Shown: positions 5,456 through 10,613 of the stretch, piece by piece
Numbering within the stretch: position 1 is the stretch's first letter
Layout of the letters: each line of letters opens with the position of its first letter
From: DASROJ01 sp035646975
Lineage (GTDB): Bacteria > Acidobacteriota > Polarisedimenticolia > JACPZX01 > DASXTC01
Direction: 5' to 3'
DNA: 10,613 bases
Assembly (NCBI GenBank): GCA_035646975.1
Contig: DASROJ010000283.1
Coordinates: 1-10,613, forward strand
Program-made: the position numbers and the translations under genes
The notes under the pieces: model-generated
Told to the model about the DNA's origin: nothing
The model's database searches: none
What the model saw: only the letters and a program-made list of their open reading frames with translations

Positions 5456-7837
5456 TCAGCGACGCGGCTGATTGACGGCGGCGGTGGTGTTGGGGGTGCC
5501 CTGCTGCAGTGACTCCTGGGCGGCCTCGCGCACCTGCGGGCGCGGGTCCTTCTGGACAAGCTCCTTGAGCAGCGCCACCGCTTCGTTGCTGCCCAGCCCG
5601 CCCAGCGCGCGGGCGGCCGCTGCCCTCAGCTCGGTCGGCTCGGTGTAACCCAGAAACCCCTTGCGCGTCAGAATCTCCGAAAGCACCGGCAGCGCCTCCT
5701 TCGACCCCATGCGGCCCAGTCCGGCAACCGCCTCCTGCCTCAGCTCGAGCGGTGCGTTTTCGAACGAGCCGGACCGGCGCGCCAGATCGATCATCACCCC
5801 GAGGGCGCGTGGTCCTTTGAGAGAGGCCAGGGCGTTGACGGCGGTGATCTGCACACCGCGATCTTCATCGCGCAATGCCGCGATGATCAGCTCTTCGCAC
5901 TCGGGAGTGGCGAACCGCACGAAGGTGCGCACCACCTCGCGTCTCACACGCGGGTCGCTGTGGGCGGCGACCTTGCGAAGCTGGGGCATGATCGACACGT
6001 CGCCGATGTCGCCGAGAATCCCCACGACGTTGCGCACGAGGTACCACCGGGAGTCTTCGAGACGGGCGGCAAAGGGCAACGACGACCCCTTGCCCGTTTC
6101 CTTGAGCAGCATCACGAGCCGCGCCCGGTGCGAGCGGTTCTCCTCTTCCGCGAGTCTTTCGATCAGGTAGTTGGCGGACCGGCCGCCGCCCCGCTTGAGG
6201 ATTTCCGCGGCCTCCATGCTCGACTGGTCGGTGCCCGTGAGCAGCATTTCCGTGAGGGTCTTGAATATCTTGTCGTTTCCGGCGCGGGAGAGCGACTCGG
6301 CCAGCCGTTCGCCCCGCTCCTTGAGCGCGGGGGTGGTGGTGTTGCCGATCTTCTCGGCCTTGCGCATCAAGTCGAGCGCGGCGCCCAGGTCCCCCGATCG
6401 CAGCCTGAGATCCACCAGGAAGGCCAGCACACCGGAGAGCCGGGCCACCACGTCGGCGTCCTGCTCGTCCTGGAACCGCGTGAAGAACATTTCCGAGATG
6501 CGGGTCAGCATCGTCAGGCACTTGCCGGTTTTTTCCAGCAGCTGGAGGATGTAGCGGGCGTTGTCGGCCACGCGTCGGCGAATCTCCAGGTCATCGCCCA
6601 TCAGACCGCTGAGGTATTTCTGGATGAGTGTGGTCGCCTCCTTGAGCTGATCGGTGGCGAGCAGCTTGACCAGCACTTCCTTGAACCGGGAGAAATCGAC
6701 GCGCCAGAGATAGTCGCCCTTGTAGAGCAGCTCGAGGCGACGGTTGACATTCACCTCGCTCCAGGCCAGGTGGTCCACCAACTCGCGGTAATCCTCCTGG
6801 CTGAGCCCCTGCGCCACCATCTTCGCCTCGAGCGAGACGAGCGCCGCGGCGCGGTGGTCGCGCCAGATCAGGGTGCGATTGAGGATCTCGGTCAGTCGTC
6901 TGAAGTCTCCTTCGGCCCTGGGGTAATGTGCTGCAACCAGCTCGGCGATCTGGTCGGGAGGCAGTCCATCCACGGCGGAGGCCAGGTTCTTGCGGATCGA
7001 ACGCGGGCCCGCCTTTTCCAGGAACAGCGGAGGATGAACCTCCGGGTCGGAAGCCACTGCGGCGCGGCCCACGTCGGCCAGGATCTCCTCCCGATCACGC
7101 TGATGCTCTTCGATGGCCCGCTCTGCCAGACGCTCCAGCGTGTCGGCAATCAGCTCGGCCATCGCTTCGGGAGTGGAGGGGGGGTTCTCGCGGCTGCGCG
7201 CCATCTCCTCGATCGCACGGGTCAGCGCGACCGGATCGCGCTGCAGCACCGAGGTGACCGTCGGCATCGGTGTCCCGTCGAGCCGCGAGGTGGCCGATTC
7301 CGCCGGCGTGCCATGAAAGACACCCGTCGATCGAACCTGGTGCATCAGAAAGGCGCTCAACCCGGCTTCCCCCAGAAGGCCGTTGTCGACGCTTTCCCGC
7401 TGGCGCATCGACCGTCCCGAGTTGGTCTTGACCGAGGAGACCCCTTCGTCCATGAGAATCTGGTCGAAGCCGCCCTTCTCCGAGACTGCGTCCGGCTTGG
7501 CCATCATCGCGCGGATCAGGCCCTGGTGCTCCTCCGGTGTGATGGTGGAGTGGAAGACCAACGAATCGACGTTGCGTGCGTTGAGGTCGTCGACGAACTG
7601 CTGGCTCAGGCCCCGGTCGCGATCGAGCAGCGTGCCGTCGAGGTAGAGGCGCCCGTCAGCGCGGGTCAGGGTGGTTTCCCGGCGCTCTCCGATCAGCCGG
7701 CGCAGCGATTCGTAGGCCCGGTCGAGGTACTCGCGACCGCGTGGATGGTCCACCGAATAGAGCGAGACGTTCTTCAGCGCCAGGCAGAAGTCCTTGAGCC
7801 AGTCATTGGCGAGGCCGCGTCTCTCGTTGGCATCCAT
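5456..7837 (-). CDS. Large HEAT-repeat protein with an uncharacterised helical N-terminal region
   Basis: This 793-residue protein has no signal peptide or membrane segment and is predicted cytoplasmic. Residues 540-780 contain about seven HEAT/PBS-lyase-like repeats of about 31 residues, with P-x-V/L-R and A-x-x-A-L-x-x-L/I-G patterns, e.g. DPRVRREVVRTF (628-639), LRQEAVAGLGRMG (699-711) and LRAAAARALGGLG (737-749). Residues about 8-112 form a separate domain (LALKNVSLYSVDHPRG, then RADGRLYLDGTLLDRD, then LNARNVDSLVF). Its helix-plus-strand pattern resembles N-termini I associate with HEAT or HD-domain proteins of environmental bacteria. That is pattern memory, not a named family. The middle (200-530) is charged and helical. 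HEAT arrays bind proteins or nucleic acids; no catalytic motif is visible. The ATG at 7837 is forced: an in-frame TAA lies upstream with no other start codon. It lacks a recognisable Shine-Dalgarno sequence. Confidence 0.85.
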   Translation of the reverse strand: MDANERRGLANDWLKDFCLALKNVSLYSVDHPRGREYLDRAYESLRRLIGERRETTLTRADGRLYLDGTLLDRDRGLSQQFVDDLNARNVDSLVFHSTITPEEHQGLIRAMMAKPDAVSEKGGFDQILMDEGVSSVKTNSGRSMRQRESVDNGLLGEAGLSAFLMHQVRSTGVFHGTPAESATSRLDGTPMPTVTSVLQRDPVALTRAIEEMARSRENPPSTPEAMAELIADTLERLAERAIEEHQRDREEILADVGRAAVASDPEVHPPLFLEKAGPRSIRKNLASAVDGLPPDQIAELVAAHYPRAEGDFRRLTEILNRTLIWRDHRAAALVSLEAKMVAQGLSQEDYRELVDHLAWSEVNVNRRLELLYKGDYLWRVDFSRFKEVLVKLLATDQLKEATTLIQKYLSGLMGDDLEIRRRVADNARYILQLLEKTGKCLTMLTRISEMFFTRFQDEQDADVVARLSGVLAFLVDLRLRSGDLGAALDLMRKAEKIGNTTTPALKERGERLAESLSRAGNDKIFKTLTEMLLTGTDQSSMEAAEILKRGGGRSANYLIERLAEEENRSHRARLVMLLKETGKGSSLPFAARLEDSRWYLVRNVVGILGDIGDVSIMPQLRKVAAHSDPRVRREVVRTFVRFATPECEELIIAALRDEDRGVQITAVNALASLKGPRALGVMIDLARRSGSFENAPLELRQEAVAGLGRMGSKEALPVLSEILTRKGFLGYTEPTELRAAAARALGGLGSNEAVALLKELVQKDPRPQVREAAQESLQQGTPNTTAAVNQPRR

Positions 7838-7893
7838 GCGGGAACATTCATCTACCGGGGCGTTCGTTTAGATTTCTCTCGGGCGCAGAGCCA

Positions 7894-7927
7894 AATGTTA
7901 TGTAGCCCCCCGGGGGCTGTCAACATT
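7894..7927. repeat. Inverted repeat covering the -35 to -10 region of the HEAT-gene promoter
   Basis: The inner arms AGCCCCC (7904-7910) and GGGGGCT (7912-7918) are perfect around a single C. The outer arms AATGTT (7894-7899) and AACATT (7922-7927) are also perfect, separated from the inner arms by four and three bases. A dyad centred in the promoter spacer suggests an operator for a dimeric regulator. No family can be named. Confidence 0.55.
7895..7923 (-). promoter_or_regulatory. Promoter of the HEAT-repeat gene with a palindromic spacer
   Basis: On the minus strand: perfect -35 TTGACA (7918-7923), a 17-base spacer and -10 TAACAT (7895-7900, four of six). Transcription would start near 7888, giving a leader of about 51 bases. 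The spacer is almost filled by a GC palindrome, and the promoter is enclosed in a larger dyad (7894-7927). A second, weaker hexamer pair (TTGGCT/TCTAAA, 7867-7894) lies closer to the gene. Confidence 0.6.
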
Positions 7928-7960
7928 GAGACGGTCGGGGGATCCGGGCGCCCTGTGGGC

Positions 7961-7990
7961 TCCGATTGGACCCGATTGGACCCGATTGAG
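7961..7990. repeat. Three direct repeats of 10 bases upstream of the HEAT gene
   Basis: CCCGATTGGA occurs at 7971-7980, with TCCGATTGGA before it (7961-7970) and CCCGATTGAG after it (7981-7990). The period of 10 places each copy on the same helix face. For the minus-strand promoter the array sits about 75-100 bases upstream of the predicted start. It also lies 56-85 bases past the moaC stop codon. Confidence 0.6.
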
Positions 7991-8045
7991 TTGCGGGGTG
8001 ACCCGGAATATGCCGAAAGTCAAGACGAACCGGCCGGTAGGCCGT

Positions 8046-8531
8046 TCAGCGGCCGGCCGATCTCCTGAAAAGCCCGCCCTTGCCGCCCCTCTTCTCGATC
8101 AGGCGGATCTCACCGATGACCGCCTCGCGGTCCGCGGCCTTGACCATGTCGTAGACCGTCAAGCCGGCCACCACGACCGCGGCGAGCGCCTCCATCTCCA
8201 CCCCCGTCACGGCGCGGGCCCTGGCTCGAGCTTCGATCAGGACGCGCAGCGACCGGGCGTCGAGCTGCAGGCTGACGTCGATGCCGTCGAGCGGAATCGG
8301 GTGGCACAACGGCACCAGCTCCGAGGTTTTCTTGGCCGCCTGGATTCCCGCGAGCTGCGCCACGGCCAGCACGTCACCTTTCGCCACGCGGTTTGCAGCC
8401 ACGAGATCGAAGGCGGCCCGCGACAGACTCACGCTGCCGCGCGCCACGGCCTGGCGGCGGGTGACTTTCTTGCGTCCGACGTCGACCATCCTGGCCTTGC
8501 CCCTGGCGTCGACGTGCGAAAGCTTCGGCAT
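8046..8531 (-). CDS. moaC: Cyclic pyranopterin monophosphate synthase MoaC
   Basis: MoaC acts with MoaA in the first step of molybdenum cofactor synthesis, converting the MoaA product 3',8-cyclo-7,8-dihydro-GTP into cyclic pyranopterin monophosphate in the cytoplasm. The 161-residue protein is the family's standard length. Family landmarks are KGDVLAVAQLAGIQAAKKTS, the LCHPIPL loop and TGVEMEAL followed by TVYDMVKAADR. Active-site residues K51, H77, E112, E114, D128 and K131 fall on the numbers used for the E. coli enzyme, so it should be active. The start at 8531 has AGGAGG 8 bases upstream. No other moa, moe or mog gene is in the window, so the pathway is dispersed. It is divergent from the amidohydrolase gene and 208 bases ahead of the HEAT-repeat gene on the same strand. 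Confidence 0.97.
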   Translation of the reverse strand: MPKLSHVDARGKARMVDVGRKKVTRRQAVARGSVSLSRAAFDLVAANRVAKGDVLAVAQLAGIQAAKKTSELVPLCHPIPLDGIDVSLQLDARSLRVLIEARARARAVTGVEMEALAAVVVAGLTVYDMVKAADREAVIGEIRLIEKRGGKGGLFRRSAGR

Positions 8532-8550
8532 CGAGACGGCCTCCTGTGTG

Positions 8551-8558
8551 AGTATACT
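8551..8558. promoter_or_regulatory. Palindromic -10-like element between moaC and the amidohydrolase gene
   Basis: AGTATACT is its own reverse complement, so TATACT (five of six of the -10 consensus) is read in both directions. For the plus-strand gene it predicts a start near 8565, leaving GGAGGG (8574-8579) intact. For moaC it predicts a start near 8544, which clips the ribosome site by one or two bases, so that direction is less certain. No convincing -35 is seen either way. Confidence 0.4.
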
Positions 8559-8584
8559 TCCGGCTTGAGTCCCGGAGGGACACG

Positions 8585-10360
8585 ATGCCCGTTACCGCCG
8601 CCTTCCTCTTAATGAGCCTGCCGAGCCTGATGATCCTGATGACCGGTGCCGCACCCATTTCCAACATGTCCAGCATGTCCAGCATGTCCAGCTTGTCGAG
8701 CACATCCAGCACATCCAGCACATCCAGCACGCACGCCGCCGACCTGATCCTCTACAACGGCAACATCTACACCGTGGAGTCCTCCACCCCGCATGCCGAA
8801 GCGGTGGCCGTGCGTGACGGTCGGATTGTCTTCGTGGGCGGCAATGCGGCGGCAACGGCCCTGGATGGTCCCGCCACGCGGAAGATCGATCTCCGCGGCG
8901 CCACCGTCGTGCCCGGTCTGATCGATGCGCATGGCCACGTGTCGGGCCTCGGGTTTCTGTCCACCCGGCTCGACCTGGTCGGCACCGGTTCTGCCGACGA
9001 GATCGCGCGGATGGTGACGGCCAAGGCCGCCACGCTCAAGCCGGGCCAGTGGATCCGGGGACGGGGGTGGGACCAGAACGACTGGAAGGAGATGGCGTTT
9101 CCAACGCGAGCGACCCTGGATGCGGCGTCACCGGGCAACCCGGTCTCGCTGGGGCGCATCGACGGGCACGCGATCTGGGTCAACTCGCTGGCGCTCAGGA
9201 TTGCCGGGGTGACCCGGGACACGCCCGACCCTCCGGGCGGGCAGATCATCCACGACGCCTCGGGAGAGCCCACGGGCGTGCTGGTGGACCGCGCGGAGAG
9301 CCTCATCGACTCGAAGATACCGGAGCCGACCCGCGAAGAAACGCGCGAGGCGTTGAAGGCCGGCATGCAGCGCTGCCTGGAGGCCGGGCTCACCGGTGTT
9401 CACGACGCCGGAGTGGGCGCCCTCGAGCTCGAGTTGTACCGGGAGCTGCTGGTGAGCGGCGACTTCCCGTTTCGCATCTACGCCATGCTGGCCGGCGAAT
9501 CGGCGCCGGTGGAAGGGCGCCCCATCGCGGGATGGCTCGAAGCCCGGCTCGACAAAGGGCCCGAGCTCGGGCTGGGTGACGGACGCCTCACCGTGCGCGC
9601 GGTGAAGCTCTACATGGACGGCGCGCTGGGCTCCCGCGGCGCGGCGCTGCTGGCTGCCTACCAGGACGACCCGAAAAACGTCGGCCTGCTGCGGATGGAC
9701 CCACAGCGGATGCGCGCGATGGCGGAACGCTCCGCGAAGGCCGGCTTCCAGGTCTGCATCCACGCAATCGGCGACCGCGGCAACCGCATCGCGCTCGATG
9801 TGCTCGAAGCGGCGGGCAGGGCGGGCGGCTCGAAGGATCAGAGGCACCGTATCGAGCACGCCCAGGTGCTCTCGGCCGACGACCTGCCGCGCTTTGCCCC
9901 CCTCGGAGTCATCGCCTCGATGCAGCCAACCCATGCCACTTCGGACATGTACTGGGCGGCGGATCGGATCGGCCCGCAGCGGGTGACCGGTGCGTATGCA
10001 TGGAGGAGTCTGTTGTCATCCGGCGCCCGGCTGGCCTGCGGGTCGGATTTCCCGGTCGAGTCGGAAAAACCGCTGCTGGGTTTCTACGCCGCCGTGACGC
10101 GGCAGGACGCGAAGGGATGGCCCGAGGCAGGCTGGTTTCCCGAGCAGAAACTGACACGAGAGGAGGCGCTGCGCTGCTTCACGCTGGACGCCGCCTACGC
10201 GGCGTTCGAGGAGACTCAGCGCGGATCGATCGTGGCGGGCAAGCGGGCCGACCTGACAGTGCTGAGCCAGGACATCATGAAGGTACCGCCCCCCGAGATC
10301 CTGAAAACCACGGTGAAGATGACCATCGTGGGTGGACGAATCGCGTTCGAACCGAAATGA
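8585..10360 (+). CDS. Secreted metal-dependent amidohydrolase, YtcJ-like
   Basis: This 591-residue hydrolase belongs to the amidohydrolase superfamily, amidohydrolase_3/YtcJ branch, whose members hydrolyse amide-type bonds of mostly unknown substrates. Putative metal ligands are all present: H116 and H118 (DAHGH), K341 in VKLYMDGALGSRG (the likely carboxylated Lys), H393 (CIHAIGDRGN), H425 (RIEHAQ) and D488 (GSDFPVE). LILYNGNIYTV (54-64) and the C-terminal GKRADLTVL (552-560) form the small beta domain. Residues 1-26 look like a signal peptide, so it is probably periplasmic, unlike many cytoplasmic relatives. Between signal and enzyme lies a Ser-rich linker (28-49) encoded by a 9-base tandem repeat. 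The start has GGAGGG five bases upstream. A small membrane-protein gene overlaps the stop by four bases. The substrate cannot be predicted. Confidence 0.93.
   Translation: MPVTAAFLLMSLPSLMILMTGAAPISNMSSMSSMSSLSSTSSTSSTSSTHAADLILYNGNIYTVESSTPHAEAVAVRDGRIVFVGGNAAATALDGPATRKIDLRGATVVPGLIDAHGHVSGLGFLSTRLDLVGTGSADEIARMVTAKAATLKPGQWIRGRGWDQNDWKEMAFPTRATLDAASPGNPVSLGRIDGHAIWVNSLALRIAGVTRDTPDPPGGQIIHDASGEPTGVLVDRAESLIDSKIPEPTREETREALKAGMQRCLEAGLTGVHDAGVGALELELYRELLVSGDFPFRIYAMLAGESAPVEGRPIAGWLEARLDKGPELGLGDGRLTVRAVKLYMDGALGSRGAALLAAYQDDPKNVGLLRMDPQRMRAMAERSAKAGFQVCIHAIGDRGNRIALDVLEAAGRAGGSKDQRHRIEHAQVLSADDLPRFAPLGVIASMQPTHATSDMYWAADRIGPQRVTGAYAWRSLLSSGARLACGSDFPVESEKPLLGFYAAVTRQDAKGWPEAGWFPEQKLTREEALRCFTLDAAYAAFEETQRGSIVAGKRADLTVLSQDIMKVPPPEILKTTVKMTIVGGRIAFEPK
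8666..8728 (+). repeat. 9-base tandem repeat (seven units) coding for a Met/Leu/Thr-Ser-Ser linker
   Basis: Three copies of ATGTCCAGC (8666-8692), one divergent TTGTCGAGC (8693-8701) and three copies of ACATCCAGC (8702-8728). In the amidohydrolase frame they read MSS three times, LSS, then TSS three times. The unit is a multiple of three, so changes in copy number alter linker length without breaking the frame. Confidence 0.9.
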
Positions 10361-10613
10361 AGCTGATCAAGCCTGCCGCGGCGCCACTGCTCATCCAGCT
10401 GATCTCCTGGATCGTCGCGTTGACCGTGGGCGGCGCCATCGCTTACCTGGTGTTCAACTTCGGCTACTATGCCAGCGGCCTTGCCGCCTACAACGAGGAC
10501 GTCCGCCGCCGCCAGGAGACGCCGATCCCGCTGAGCTTCGGCGACCCCAACACCGCACCACCAGCGCCCGCCCCCGCCGATCCAAACGCCGCCGTTCGCG
10601 ACCCCAACTCCCC
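10357..10613 (+). CDS. Small membrane-anchored protein, C-terminus off the window
   Basis: The reading frame opens at the ATG that overlaps the amidohydrolase stop as ATGA and stays open for the 85 codons to the window edge. Residues 1-10 (MKLIKPAAAP) are a short basic start. Residues about 11-35 form one hydrophobic segment (LLIQLISWIVALTVGG, then AIAYLVFNF), probably a membrane anchor. A charged stretch (NEDVRRRQE, 46-54) follows, then a Pro/Ala-rich tail in which DPN occurs three times (63, 75, 82). The four-base overlap implies translational coupling with the amidohydrolase and a shared transcript. No ribosome site is evident. I do not recognise the family. It is called on the ATGA overlap, the open frame and the clear membrane segment. 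Confidence 0.65.
   Translation, partial: MKLIKPAAAPLLIQLISWIVALTVGGAIAYLVFNFGYYASGLAAYNEDVRRRQETPIPLSFGDPNTAPPAPAPADPNAAVRDPNS

Larger units (their letters stand above)
7838..8045. other. Longest intergenic gap, between moaC and the HEAT-repeat gene
   Basis: These 208 bases hold the HEAT-gene promoter with its dyad, the three 10-base direct repeats and an isolated GGGCGCCC palindrome (7946-7953). No open reading frame with a ribosome site, RNA gene or clear moaC terminator was seen. Confidence 0.6.

Noticed and set aside
4282..5559. A 425-codon minus-strand frame opposite the TPR and Fe-S genes
   Set aside because: It overlaps two clear genes and resembles a reverse translation of GC-rich coding sequence.
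8040..8063. GGCC-rich repeats around the moaC stop codon as a terminator
   Set aside because: The repeats overlap the coding end, offer several equivalent short pairings and have no T run after them.
5960..8068. A 702-codon open frame on the plus strand opposite the HEAT-repeat gene
   Set aside because: It lies wholly antisense to a well-supported protein, is compositionally odd (runs rich in H, R, G, E and V) and has no recognisable domain. It arises from high GC at third codon positions.
8557..8578. CTTCCGG/CCGGAGG stem that could hide the amidohydrolase ribosome site
   Set aside because: If transcription starts near 8565, as the -10 element predicts, the 5' arm is not in the mRNA, so the switch could not form.

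Overview
The window reads as a high-GC, gene-dense stretch of a Gram-negative-type bacterial chromosome with short intergenic gaps (the longest is 208 bases) and several exported proteins. A secreted CRTAC1-type FG-GAP/ASPIC-UnbV protein paired with a secreted TPR protein, plus high GC and mostly single housekeeping genes, suggests a soil or environmental lineage such as Acidobacteriota. That placement is inference. I see no rRNA, tRNA, CRISPR, phage gene, transposase or IS end.

Layout from left to right. Positions 1-510 (-) hold the first 170 residues of a Cys/Met-metabolism PLP enzyme of the cystathionine gamma-synthase/lyase class, with a near-consensus promoter at 567-595. A terminator hairpin at 629-652 separates it from 668-1372 (-), a small secreted protein I do not recognise, with its own promoter inside an inverted repeat. 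Next is cobO (1459-2022, -), the corrinoid adenosyltransferase. It diverges from the CRTAC1 protein (2120-3826, +), whose ATG sits where transcription should begin, so its mRNA is probably leaderless. The TPR protein (3841-5019, +) follows 14 bases later as an operon partner. An A-type Fe-S assembly protein (5104-5430, +) has its own promoter and ends against a convergent 793-residue HEAT-repeat protein (5456-7837, -). The 208 bases upstream of the HEAT gene carry a promoter whose spacer is a GC palindrome and a 10-base-period repeat. moaC (8046-8531, -) diverges from a secreted metal-dependent amidohydrolase (8585-10360, +) that has a Ser-rich minisatellite linker. A small membrane protein begins at an ATGA overlap (10357) and runs off the window.

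Functionally the window mixes cofactor and sulfur housekeeping (transsulfuration-type enzyme, cobalamin adenosylation, molybdopterin synthesis, Fe-S assembly) with envelope or secreted proteins (CRTAC1/TPR pair, amidohydrolase plus membrane protein, unknown secreted protein). I see no defence system or biosynthetic cluster. The most unusual material is regulatory: palindromic -10 elements shared by both divergent gene pairs, a likely leaderless gene, dyad-embedded promoters, and in-frame 9-base tandem repeats in or just after two signal peptides.
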